From assembly GCF_026343125.1 (NCBI RefSeq), contig NZ_JAPEMB010000001.1:7135501-7199500 (forward strand): a DNA stretch of 64,000 bases, given 5' to 3'. Shown piece by piece: positions 16,793 to 24,925 of this stretch; positions within the stretch are counted from its first letter, which is position 1; every line of letters starts with the position of its first letter. The notes beneath the pieces were generated by a model. That model had not been told where the DNA came from, ran no database searches, and saw only the letters and a program-made list of their open reading frames with translations. A program made the translations under genes and the position numbers. This DNA comes from Streptomyces sp. NBC_00094 (lineage in GTDB: Bacteria; Actinomycetota; Actinomycetes; Streptomycetales; Streptomycetaceae).

Positions 16793-16839
16793 GGGGTGTG
16801 ACCCGGATACGGCAGAAACCCGCCAGAACTTGATCTTGG
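16793..16839 (+). repeat. Left terminal inverted repeat of the Tn3 derivative
   Basis: Matches the inverted copy at 18535-18580 except for one base change and one inserted A in the run after GGCAG. TTCAA precedes it. Confidence 0.9.
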
Positions 16840-16977
16840 GTTGAGCCGGTGGTTTACCACGTCATGCGTTGGGCTGTCGTGGCTACGGGCCTTCTGCCTC
16901 GCGGCATGATCTCGGGCGGCACGATGCGGCGCGGGTGCCTGGAGCGTCGTTGGCTGCCGGATCTTGCGGGCGTGGGG

Positions 16978-17280
16978 ATGACTACGATCGAGCGGACTGC
17001 GTATCCGCGGTTCAAGCGGCTGGTCAGTGCGCATGAGCTGCATCTGTTCTTCGCGCCGACGCGGGAGGAGGCGGCGTGGGCGGCGGAGCGGATGGAGATC
17101 AGCTGGCCCTGCTGCTGGCGTTGAAGTCGTACCAGCGGATGGGCCGGTTCCCGAGGCCGGAGGAGTATCCGGAGGCGGTGGTCGATTTCGTGCGCCGCGC
17201 GGTGGAGCTGCCGGAGGCTACGCCGGTTGTGGTGGGTGGCCATACGGCGGTGCGGAAGCGGCGGGTGGTGCATTCGTCGA
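16978..17280 (+). pseudogene. N-terminal fragment of Tn3-family transposase
   Basis: The ATG at 16978 starts MTTIERTAYPRFKRLVSAHE, followed by LHLFFAPTREEAAWAAER; after a frame change near 17090-17100 it continues ALLLALKSYQRMGRFPRPEE and VVDFVRRAVELPEATPV. This is the DUF4158 N-terminal domain of Tn3-type transposases. Only about 100 of about 1000 residues remain and the catalytic part is gone. Confidence 0.85.
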
Positions 17281-17425
17281 CCCTTGACGGCCTCGGTCTC
17301 CTGTCCCAGACCCGGGTGCACAGCAGGCGTCTCAGCTCTCGGCGGGGGCGGCGGGCTGGTCTGCTTGCCGGGAATCGGATCGCCATCAACGGGGTTGGTG
17401 GGGGATGAGCCGTTATTGGAGGGTC

Positions 17426-18436
17426 ATGCGAGCGATTCAGGTGTACGAAGTGGGCGGTCCCGAGGTGCTGCAGGAGGCCAAGGTGGACCAGCCGCGGCCG
17501 GGTCCGGGCGAGGCGATCGTGGAGGTCGCCGCATCCGGGGTCAACTTCCTCGACGTCTACCACCGCGAAGGCCGGTACAGCCTCCCGCTGCCCTTCACCC
17601 CGGGCGCTGAGGGCGCCGGCACGGTCGTCGAAGTTGGACCCGGCGTCGCTGACGTCGCAGTCGGGGACCGGGTCGGTTGGGTGGAGATTCCCGGCACGTA
17701 TGCCGAGCGGGCCGTCGTGGACTCCTCCCGGCTGGTGCCGCTGCCCGACGATATCGGCTTCGAGACAGCCGCCGCCGTGCTCCTCCAAGGCATGACCGCG
17801 CACTATCTCGTCAAGGACGCCTACCCGGTTCAGGGGGGCGACACGGTGCTCGTGCATGCGGCTGCTGGTGGCATGGGGCTGCTTTTGACCCAGCTCATCA
17901 CCCATCTCGGCGGCAGGGTGATCGGCACGACGTCGACCACGGCGAAGGCCGAGCTGGCGAAGCGTGCCGGGGCCGCTGAGGTGATCCTTTCCTCCGCAGT
18001 CGACGATCTCGCAGCCGAGGTGAGGCGGCTCAACGGCGGTCAGGGACTGCCGGTTGTCTTCGACGGCGTCGGCGCGCACACCTTCGATGCGAGCCTCGCC
18101 AGCCTGCGAACCCGCGGCCATCTCGTGCTCTTCGGCGCGGCAAGTGGTGCCGTGCCTCCGTTTGATCCGATTCGGCTCGCCCACGGCGGTTCGCTGACCC
18201 TGATCCGGCCCAGCCTCGGGGACTTCATCGCCGATCGGTCCGAACTGCTCCGACGGGCCGCCGATGTGTTCGAGTGGGTGCGCTCCAAGGCGCTTGAGGT
18301 CACCGTAACGGGCCGCTACGCATTGTCCGAGGCCGCCCAGGCCCACAGCGATCTGGAGGCTCGGCGTACCACCGGCAAGCTGCTCGTCATACCCGATGCG
18401 GCCGCTATTGGACGCCGCGAGGAGACGCAGAGCTGA
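17426..18436 (+). CDS. NAD(P)H:quinone oxidoreductase (zinc-independent MDR family), transposon cargo
   Basis: A 336-residue medium-chain dehydrogenase/reductase. It has the QOR features: N-terminal MRAIQVYEVGGPEVLQEA, the SGVNFLDVYHREG region, TPGAEGAGTVVEVGPG, and the nucleotide-binding turn VHAAAGGMGLLLTQL. No zinc ligands of alcohol dehydrogenases are seen. QORs reduce quinones with NADPH and can protect from redox-active compounds. The ATG at 17426 follows GGAGGG closely and gives the family N-terminus; an ATG at 17405 is possible. The gene is complete and lies between the inverted repeats of the Tn3 derivative, with no other intact gene. Confidence 0.88.
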   Translation: MRAIQVYEVGGPEVLQEAKVDQPRPGPGEAIVEVAASGVNFLDVYHREGRYSLPLPFTPGAEGAGTVVEVGPGVADVAVGDRVGWVEIPGTYAERAVVDSSRLVPLPDDIGFETAAAVLLQGMTAHYLVKDAYPVQGGDTVLVHAAAGGMGLLLTQLITHLGGRVIGTTSTTAKAELAKRAGAAEVILSSAVDDLAAEVRRLNGGQGLPVVFDGVGAHTFDASLASLRTRGHLVLFGAASGAVPPFDPIRLAHGGSLTLIRPSLGDFIADRSELLRRAADVFEWVRSKALEVTVTGRYALSEAAQAHSDLEARRTTGKLLVIPDAAAIGRREETQS

Positions 18437-18534
18437 TCGCGGGTGACGAGGTCGGGGATCTTGGATACTGAGATGTCGAGGGCATGGCCGACCGTCATCG
18501 CCAAGATCCCCGACAGCGTCAGGCACTCAGCAGG

Positions 18535-18580
18535 CCAAGATCAAGTTCTGGCGGGTTCTGGCGTATCCGGGTCACACCCC
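18535..18580 (-). repeat. Right terminal inverted repeat of the Tn3 derivative
   Basis: Inverted partner of 16793-16839; followed by TTCAA at 18581-18585. Confidence 0.9.
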
Positions 18581-18716
18581 TTCAAGATCCCTCAGCCGAG
18601 ACCTGGCTCACCCGTCCACAACCTCCCGGGACAGAACACCTAGGGCGCGTATCGAGTCGTGATCAATCTGTGGGAATCGACCTCACCGCAGGGTCTGGAT
18701 CGGTGGACCTTCTTGC

Positions 18717-19533
18717 ATGACGCGAGTGCAACTCGCAGATCGGGAGTGGGAGTTCATCGAGCCGTACCTACCGATCGGGGAGTACGGTCCGTACGCCGAG
18801 CGGCTGCGGCAGCAGTTCGAAGGCACGATCTGGCGGTTCAGGGGCGGGCGGGCAGTGGCGGGAGATGCCGACGGAGTTCGGCGCCTGGTCGACCGTCCAC
18901 AACCGCTTCCGGCAGTGGCGTGACGCCAACGTGTTCGAGGCTCTGCTGGAAGGCCTGATCGCGGAAGCCGCGAAGCGAGGCGAGGCGGGGTAGACCTATC
19001 CCTGATCAGCGTGGACTCCACCACCGCGCGGGCCCACCACGACGCGGCCGGGATGCACCTCGATGAGGACATCGTCACCGCCCTGGAAAAAGCCGCTGCT
19101 GAAGAGGACAAGGCCAGGTCAAAGGGGGCGCCCGCGAAGAACAAAGCGGGCAGGTCACCGAAGACGATTCCGCTCGGGAAGAGCGGCGACGCATCCGACG
19201 CCGACACGAAATCCGGCTGAAGGCCGCCCTCCTCGGACGCTCCCGTGGCGGGCAGACCAGCAAGGTCCATCTCGCGGCCGACCGCAAGTGCCGCCCCCTG
19301 GCATTCATCCTGACCGCGGGCCAGGCAGCGGACAGCCCGCAGTTCATCCCCGGACCCGTCAGCCACGACGTCGACCTCTACAAGGAACGGAACACGGTCG
19401 AGCGTGCGATCACCAGGTTGAAAGCGTGGCGAGGCATCGCCACGCGCTACGACAAGACCCCGGGGAGCTACCTGGCCGGGCTCTGCCTCCGCGCCTCGAC
19501 GATCTGGATCAGGCATCTCATAGGGGCCACTCC
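18717..19533 (+). pseudogene. Decayed IS5-family transposase
   Basis: The remains in order are MTRVQLADREWEFIEPYLPI, then in another frame EFGAWSTVHNRFRQWRDANV, then ISVDSTTARAHHDAAGMHLD (first Asp), then GGQTSKVHLAADRKCRPLAF, ending near 19533 with NTVERAITRLKAWRGIATRY (final Glu). There are several frame changes and a deletion between SPQFIP and the C-terminal block that removes the second catalytic Asp. It begins about 80 bases after the IS481 right end; clear terminal repeats of its own were not found. Confidence 0.8.
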
Positions 19534-19560
19534 TTGGTCGCCTGGCGGAGCCGCCTGTGC

Positions 19561-19964
19561 TCACATTCCGCCGGCGATCCTCATCACCGTGCCGGTGGCG
19601 TAGGAGGCGTCGTCCGAGAGCAGCCAGGCGACCGCTCCGGCGATCTCCTCGGGCCTGCCGGCGCGGCCCATGGGGGTGATCGCGGCCACCTTTGCGGGCC
19701 GCTGCGGGTCAGCGTGGAAATCGGTCCAGATCGTGCCGGGGGCGACGCAGTTGACCCGGATGCCGTCGGCCGCCACTTCCTTGGACAGCCCGACCGTCAT
19801 GGCGTCCACGGCGGCCTTCGCCGCCGCGTAGTGGACGTAGGTGCCGGGGCTTCCGAGGGTCGCTGCGGCGGAGGAGATGTTCACGATCGCCCCGCCTGCC
19901 GTCATGCCGCCGATGGCCCGGCGGGCGCACAACAGATAGCCCAGGATGTTGACTTCCAGGGCCT
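19561..19964 (-). pseudogene. Truncated SDR oxidoreductase (C-terminal half)
   Basis: Similarity to short-chain dehydrogenases begins abruptly at about 19964 (EVNILGYLLCARRAIGG) and runs to the stop at 19561. The catalytic block is present (IVNISSAAATLGSPGTYVHY with Tyr-x3-Lys), and so is the C-terminal GRAGRPEEIAGAVAWLLSDD. The NAD-binding N-terminal ~100 residues are missing. An internal ATG at 19932 exists but would give a protein without a cofactor site. The gene was probably cut when IS elements inserted or recombined to its left and right. Confidence 0.8.
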
Positions 19965-19973
19965 AAGGGGGCC

Positions 19974-20414
19974 ATGGCGGACGACCCGGTAAAGGGGGTC
20001 CAGGAACCGGAGTACGTCCGGGAGAAGGAGGCCATTCCGTCTCTCGGCTATGGGAAAGAGGCGCTGCTCGTCGCCGATGAGGACCTCGCGCTGTGGGCGC
20101 ACCTTGTCGCCGGGCGCGGCGACTGGCGCTGGCCGGGCAGGGCCACCGAGGCGGGCGAGCGGCTGACGGAGACCGCGGCCCGCACCGTCCACGCCGCGGC
20201 CCTGGGCGCATGGGGCCGCGACCCGGAGTCGGCGGAGGTCTTCGCCACGGCTGAGGAGCCGTGTGTTCGCGAGGCGAAGGCGCTCCGAACTTCACGGCGG
20301 AGCCCCGTACAGCATCCGGGCGCACCCGAATGGGCGAACCCACCTCGCCGTCCGGCGACCGTCGCCCGAGGCTCGGAGCAGGGCATGCCGGGGAACGCCC
20401 GGCCTCGCCCGTGA
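19974..20414 (+). CDS. Hypothetical protein, possibly a degenerate Nudix fold
   Basis: A 146-residue frame with strong third-position GC for its first ~100 codons and an AAGGGGGCC ribosome site in front of ATG 19974. The segment ALLVADEDLALWAHLVAGRG followed by DWRWPGRATEAGERLTETAA has the shape of a Nudix domain (W-x-P-G-G-x-x-E-x-G-E). In the Nudix box, the catalytic Glu residues are replaced (R-T-V-H-A-A where R-E-U-x-E-E is expected), so it would not be an active hydrolase. The last ~45 codons look non-coding and may be read-through. Because it abuts a recombination scar it may also be a remnant. Assignment uncertain. Confidence 0.4.
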   Translation: MADDPVKGVQEPEYVREKEAIPSLGYGKEALLVADEDLALWAHLVAGRGDWRWPGRATEAGERLTETAARTVHAAALGAWGRDPESAEVFATAEEPCVREAKALRTSRRSPVQHPGAPEWANPPRRPATVARGSEQGMPGNARPRP

Positions 20415-20428
20415 CGGAGAGGGAGACC

Positions 20429-22339
20429 ATGGCTGACTCGTCCAAGCCTGCCAGCGCCGCGACCGCGGCCGTCAACCGGGAGGCGCTCTCCCGGTACGCG
20501 ATGGAGGACCGGCAGGACTTCGCCGACCGGGACCGTGGCTTCCTCGCTCCGCTGCCCGACAAGCTGTACGGCGGGGACGGCCGGGTGATCTTCGACGCGG
20601 CGCGGTTCGACTACATCGGTGACGACGTTCCCGCCCCTGACACGGTGAACCCGAGCCTGTGGCGGCAGTCGCAGCTGATCCGGAAGGGCGGCCTCTACAA
20701 GGTGGTCGACGGGGTCTTCCAGGTACGCAACAACGACATCGCGAACCTCACCGTCATCGAGGGTGAGACGGGGCTGGTCGTCGTCGACTGCATGGCCTCC
20801 GTCGAGGCCGCCACCCAGGCCATGGGCATGATCCGTGAGCACGTCAGCGACAAGCCGGTCGCCGCCGTCATCTACACCCACACCCACATCGACCACTACG
20901 GCGGTGTGAAGGGGGTGGTGAGCGTTGAGGACGTGGCCTCGGGCAAGGTGCCCATCATCGCGCCGGGCACCGTCGCCTCCTTCGACAAGCACGCGATCGG
21001 CGAGAACGTGATCGCGGGCAACGCCATGTCACGGCGGGCGTCGTACGCCTTCAACAGCCTGCTCGACCAGGGTGAGACCGGTTGCGTCACCTGCGGCATC
21101 GGTATCTCCACCGTGCCGGGCGTCACCGTCTCGTACATCTCGCCGACCGACCCGGTCACGAAGACCGGCGAGAAGCGTGAACTGGGAGGCCTGGAGTTCG
21201 AGTTCCTCTACGCGCCGGACACCGAGGCGCCCGAGGAGATGCACATCTGGATTCCCCAGCTCGGGGCGCTCACGTGCGCGGAGAACGCCAACCACTCCCT
21301 CCACAACATCCAGACGCTCCGCGGTGCGCGGACCCGGGACGCCCGCAACTTCGCCCGCTACCTCGACGAGACCCTGGAACGCTGGGGCGACGACGTGGAG
21401 GTCCACTACGGGCCGCACACCTGGCCGGTCTGGGGCAACGACGAGGTCACCTCGTTCCTGGAGTCGCAGCGCGACACGTACAAGTACATCCACGACCAGG
21501 CGCTCCGGCTCGCGAACAAGGGATACACCCCGCTGGAGGCGGCCGAGGTGGTCGAGCTGCCCGAGGAGCTGGGCCGCAAGTGGTTCAACCGTGGTTACCA
21601 CGGCACGCTCCACCACGACGTCCGCGCCGTGTTCACCAAGGAACTCGGCATGTGGGACGGCGACCCCGTCTCCCTCCACCCCCACACCCCGGTCGAATCG
21701 GCCCGCCGCCTCACCGACCTGATCGGTCCCGAGAGGATCCTCGCCGAGGGGCGCCGCGCGTTCGACGCGGGCGACTACCGGTGGGCCGCCCAGATCCTGC
21801 ACGCCCTGGTGTTCGCCGACCCGGAGAACACCGAGGCGAAGAACCTGCAGGCCGATGCGTACGAGCAGATGGGCTACCAGGCCGAAGGGCCCCAGTGGCG
21901 GGGCATCTTCCTCACCGCCGCCAAGGAACTCCGCGAGGGCGTCCTGCCGGCGGCGTTCGCCACGGCCAGCCCGGACTCGATCCTGGCCATGCCGATCGAC
22001 ATCCTCTTCGACTACGCCGCCGTCCACCTCATCGGCGACAAGGCCGCCACCGCCGACTTCCGCGTCGACTTCCGCTTCACGGACGCCGGGGCCGAGGAGA
22101 CCTGGACGATGTGGGTCCGCCGAGGCGTCCTCAACGCCCGCCGTGGCCCCTCGCCCGACACGCAGCTCACGGTGACCGGATCCAAGGCGGCCCTCGTCGC
22201 CGCGCTCCTCAAGCCGGCGAGCGCCCCGCAGCTGGCCCAGGCGGGGAAGATCACCCTGGACGGGGACGAGACCGTGCTGCAGACCCTGGCCGGGCTGCTC
22301 GACGACTTCGACCCCGACTTCGCCATCGTCACCCCCTGA
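20429..22339 (+). CDS. Type III alkylsulfatase (SdsA1-like), copy 1
   Basis: A 636-residue protein with the three parts of the family: a metallo-beta-lactamase domain with the dinuclear zinc motif THTHIDHYGG near residue 150 and a further metal region AENANHSLHN near 290; a helical dimerisation domain (WFNRGYHGTLHHDVRAV, then YRWAAQILHALVFADPENTEA); and a C-terminal SCP2-like domain that gives a hydrophobic pocket. The family splits primary alkyl sulfates such as dodecyl sulfate into alcohol and sulfate. No signal peptide is seen. The ATG at 20429 has GGAGAGGGAG upstream. A second member is at 52845-54713. The gene stands at the left border of the lipid-catabolic island. Confidence 0.9.
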   Translation: MADSSKPASAATAAVNREALSRYAMEDRQDFADRDRGFLAPLPDKLYGGDGRVIFDAARFDYIGDDVPAPDTVNPSLWRQSQLIRKGGLYKVVDGVFQVRNNDIANLTVIEGETGLVVVDCMASVEAATQAMGMIREHVSDKPVAAVIYTHTHIDHYGGVKGVVSVEDVASGKVPIIAPGTVASFDKHAIGENVIAGNAMSRRASYAFNSLLDQGETGCVTCGIGISTVPGVTVSYISPTDPVTKTGEKRELGGLEFEFLYAPDTEAPEEMHIWIPQLGALTCAENANHSLHNIQTLRGARTRDARNFARYLDETLERWGDDVEVHYGPHTWPVWGNDEVTSFLESQRDTYKYIHDQALRLANKGYTPLEAAEVVELPEELGRKWFNRGYHGTLHHDVRAVFTKELGMWDGDPVSLHPHTPVESARRLTDLIGPERILAEGRRAFDAGDYRWAAQILHALVFADPENTEAKNLQADAYEQMGYQAEGPQWRGIFLTAAKELREGVLPAAFATASPDSILAMPIDILFDYAAVHLIGDKAATADFRVDFRFTDAGAEETWTMWVRRGVLNARRGPSPDTQLTVTGSKAALVAALLKPASAPQLAQAGKITLDGDETVLQTLAGLLDDFDPDFAIVTP

Positions 22340-22356
22340 TCACCGGTCGCGACTCG

Positions 22357-22554
22357 TCAGGGCAGCTCTTGTTCCGTCCAGATCGTCTTGCCCAGTGGTG
22401 TGGGCCGGTGCCCCCACCGCTGGGTGATCTGCGCGGTGATGCAGAGCCCTCGCCCGCCTTCGTCCGTGTCGTCCGCGTACCGGAGCTGGGGCGCTGTGCT
22501 GCTGTCGTCGGTGACCTCGCAGAGGGCGCTGATCGCGGCGCTCAGTTCACCCAT
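22357..22554 (-). pseudogene. Remnant of an ATP-binding anti-sigma-type regulator (HATPase C-terminus)
   Basis: About 60 codons read CEVTDDSSTAPQLRYADDTD, then EGGRGLCITAQITQRWG and GKTIWTEQELP, the C-terminal G-box region of RsbW-like ATP-binding proteins of Streptomyces. The N-terminal half of the ATPase fold is absent. An ATG at 22554 is in frame but the product could not bind ATP. It lies between the alkylsulfatase and symporter genes. Confidence 0.65.
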
Positions 22555-22582
22555 CGCGGCTGCCGCGTGAAGGCTGTCGATG

Positions 22583-24169
22583 TCATCGTGCCGGGTCGTC
22601 GGAAACGACCGCGGTAGCGAGGTTCGCGTACCGGGCGGCCGCGTCGGACCTGCGGTCCAGGGTGCTGCCGAGCCAGCCGAGCGCGAAGCCGGCGGGAACG
22701 CTGACGAGGCCTGGGTTGACCAAGGCGACCCCCTGGAAATCCATGTCGGGGAAGGCGGCCGAGGGGGAACCGGAGAGCAGAGGGGACACGGCCAGGAGGG
22801 CAAGGGTGAGCAGACTCGCTCCGTAGACGGACCACAGGAGGCCCCGCCGCGTGAAGCCGCGCCACAGGAAGGTGTACGTGAGAACGGGGGCGAGGGCGGA
22901 GGCGGCTAGCGTCATGGCGAGGGTCGAGAGGACGAGCAGGTTCCAGCCGGCGGCGGGCAAGGACAGCCCAACGGTGGCGGCGCCCACCAAGGCCGCTGCC
23001 CAACGGGCGTGGCGGTCCTGGCGGGGGACGCTTTCAGTGCCCGGTCGCGGCCGGCGCGGCAGCAGGTCGCGGGCGACCGAGGCTGCGGCGGCGAGCGTGA
23101 CGTCGGCGACCGTGGTCAGTGCGGTGAGGAACACCGCACTGAAGACGGCCGAGACGAGGATGCCGCCGGGACTGAGCGCCTGGGTCGCCAGCAGGAGGGA
23201 GATGCTGCCTGTCGGGTCGGCCTTGTCCAGTGCCGGGCCGCCGAGGATCGCCGCCGCGCCGAGGCCGACGACGAGGAGCAGGGCCGAGATCACGATCAGC
23301 TGCCCGACCGCCCAGCGCATGGCCGTGCGCGTCGCCCGCCCGCCCGGCGCGCCGAGGACCCGCATCGTGACGTGCGGCAGGCAGCACACCGCCAGTGCGA
23401 CGGTGACGAGCTGACCGAGGCGGTTAGCCGCCGCCATGGGGCCGCTGCCGTACTGGACGCCCGGCCCCAGGTAGGCGTTTCCTCTACCGCTCCCAGCCGC
23501 TGCCGCGCCCAGCAGGCGGTCGGGATTCCAGCCGAAGCGGTCGAGCACGAGGAACGCGACCCCCGCCATCACCACGAGCAGGACCACCACCTTGACGAGC
23601 TGCACGCGGCCGGTGCCGCGTACTCCGCCGCTCACGGCGAGAGAGACGACGAGACAGCCGATCACGAGGATGCACGCCGATTTCGCCCCGCTGCTGGTCA
23701 GGCCCAGGACGAAGGCCGACAGGGACCCGACCGCGGTCAGCTGCAGCACCACGTAGGGGAGGCAGACGCACAACGTCACCAGTCCGATGGCCAGGCGGAC
23801 CGACCGCTCGGGAAAGCGGTGGGCGACGGCGTCGCCCACCGTGTACCCGCCGGCCCTGCGCAGAGGCTCCGCGAACAGCAGCGCCAGCAGCACGAGGCCC
23901 ATGACGACCCCGAGCGAGAGCATCATCCCGTCGTATCCGGTCAGCGCGACGAGCCCGATGAGGGCCATCAGGGTCACGGCGGACAGAGCGGCGCCGCTGA
24001 TGACGAGGCCGCTGCGCCAGGCCGGCTCCTCGCGTGACCGCCAGGGGAACATCGCGGCGTCGTCGTCTCCGGCGCCGCTGACGACCCACAGGCAGCCGCA
24101 CAGGCTGAGGAACACCGTGAACACGGTGAAGAACGACTCCGGCGCGTCGAAGGTCGCCGCCGCTGTCAC
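22583..24169 (-). CDS. Sodium:solute symporter family transporter
   Basis: A 528-residue protein with about 13 membrane segments and the SSS pattern: the GGYTVGDAVAHRFPERSVRL loop, later VSGGVRGTGRVQLVKVVVLL, and TALTTVADVTLAAAASVARD in helix 8 region. Related members (ActP-like) take up acetate, propionate or other short carboxylates with Na+. The GTG start at 24169 overlaps the stop of the upstream gene by four bases (GTGA). Substrate is not defined by sequence; uptake of organic acids would fit the neighbouring acyl-CoA genes. Confidence 0.8.
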   Translation of the reverse strand: MTAAATFDAPESFFTVFTVFLSLCGCLWVVSGAGDDDAAMFPWRSREEPAWRSGLVISGAALSAVTLMALIGLVALTGYDGMMLSLGVVMGLVLLALLFAEPLRRAGGYTVGDAVAHRFPERSVRLAIGLVTLCVCLPYVVLQLTAVGSLSAFVLGLTSSGAKSACILVIGCLVVSLAVSGGVRGTGRVQLVKVVVLLVVMAGVAFLVLDRFGWNPDRLLGAAAAGSGRGNAYLGPGVQYGSGPMAAANRLGQLVTVALAVCCLPHVTMRVLGAPGGRATRTAMRWAVGQLIVISALLLVVGLGAAAILGGPALDKADPTGSISLLLATQALSPGGILVSAVFSAVFLTALTTVADVTLAAAASVARDLLPRRPRPGTESVPRQDRHARWAAALVGAATVGLSLPAAGWNLLVLSTLAMTLAASALAPVLTYTFLWRGFTRRGLLWSVYGASLLTLALLAVSPLLSGSPSAAFPDMDFQGVALVNPGLVSVPAGFALGWLGSTLDRRSDAAARYANLATAVVSDDPAR

Positions 24170-24696
24170 GACAGCCCCTGGGTGCGCCGGGTGACGTCCA
24201 GGCGGTCCGACTCGCGCCGGTGTCCCGTCAGTGACCAGCCGATCAGCAGTACCTGCGGGCACAGCAGCACCAGCGCGAGGGAGAGGTGACCCGCCACGGG
24301 TTCGGTCAGGGTCTCCGGCGCGGCGGAGGCGGCCAATGCCGGCAGGGCGTAGCCGGCCGTGGCTCGGCCTGCCCACCGGCCGCCGGCCCGCGTGATCGCC
24401 GCGAACAGGTCGCGCGCGTCGAAGTCGGTGGCGGCGGCTTCCCCGGCGCGCGTGGCAGCGGCTCGGGGTGCCGTCGCGGGTGAGAACAGCAGAGCGGGTC
24501 GTGGCTGGGCGGGGCGCGTCAACGTGACTCCGAGGGCGGGGAAGAGGGCATGCGCGGGCACATCTCGCGCATCGGCCGCCGCAGCATGTGGGGCGCACGG
24601 GTGCCGCGTCCATCGAGAAGGCGGCCCGGGCCCGCGGATCGAGCGCATCGTGTGTGTGGTCCCACCGGGAGTCGGCCGGTTTGTGGGCAGACACAT
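24166..24696 (-). CDS. Small membrane partner of the symporter (DUF485-like)
   Basis: The C-terminal ~70 residues have two membrane helices (ATAGYALPALAASAAPETL and LSLALVLLCPQVLLIGWSL) and a basic tail (TGHRRESDRLDVTRR), the pattern of DUF485 proteins that are coded with ActP-type symporters. Its stop overlaps the symporter start, so translation is coupled. The N-terminal ~80 residues are Pro/Ala/Arg-rich with no similarity I can name, and no ribosome site supports the start at 24696; the true start is probably further downstream. Confidence 0.5.
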   Translation of the reverse strand: MCLPTNRPTPGGTTHTMRSIRGPGPPSRWTRHPCAPHAAAADARDVPAHALFPALGVTLTRPAQPRPALLFSPATAPRAAATRAGEAAATDFDARDLFAAITRAGGRWAGRATAGYALPALAASAAPETLTEPVAGHLSLALVLLCPQVLLIGWSLTGHRRESDRLDVTRRTQGLS

Positions 24697-24925
24697 CGTT
24701 CGCCGAGCCTTCGGAGCGGGATGCCAGTGCCTACATGGGATACGGGCTTGCCGAGGCGAGCAGCATCTGGACAGGTTGGTTATTGGACATTAACTTGACC
24801 GCCACTTGGTGAAGTCGTTGCCGTTTCCGCCCCACCCCCTGTGGCCGTGCCCCGTGCGATCGCGCGCCGATTTCCTCGGGATCCGCTGCCGTCTCTTCAG
24901 GCAATCAGGAGTACAGGAGTTCCCC

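Larger units (their letters stand above)
16793..18580 (+). mobile_element. Non-autonomous Tn3-family derivative carrying a quinone oxidoreductase gene
   Basis: Terminal inverted repeats of 47 bases (16793-16839) and 46 bases (18535-18580) start GGGGTGTGACCCGGATACG and differ by one substitution and one extra A. The 5-base sequence TTCAA is present on both outer sides (16788-16792 and 18581-18585), the duplication length of Tn3 elements. Inside are a broken piece of tnpA (16978-17280) and one intact cargo gene (17426-18436). No resolvase or res site was recognised. The unit would need a transposase supplied by another element. It is inserted in the IS481 remnant. Confidence 0.88.
16153..18638 (-). 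mobile_element. IS481-family remnant, interrupted by a Tn3-family derivative
   Basis: The left end at 16153 reads inward TGTATTGCCTCGTCAGGTTG and the right end at 18638 reads inward TGTTCTGTCCCGGGAGGTTG; these are imperfect inverted repeats that start TGT as in IS481. The transposase is on the minus strand and has lost an internal part. Between the HTH-coding segment and the right end, the element is split at 16793-18580 by a second transposon. Without that insert the IS would be about 0.7 kb, shorter than a complete copy. Confidence 0.65.

Noticed and set aside
24760..24830. TTAACTTGACCGCCACTT-like sequence upstream of the ligase at 24926 as a further operator
   Set aside because: Two half-site bases deviate and symmetry is lost; no better than chance.
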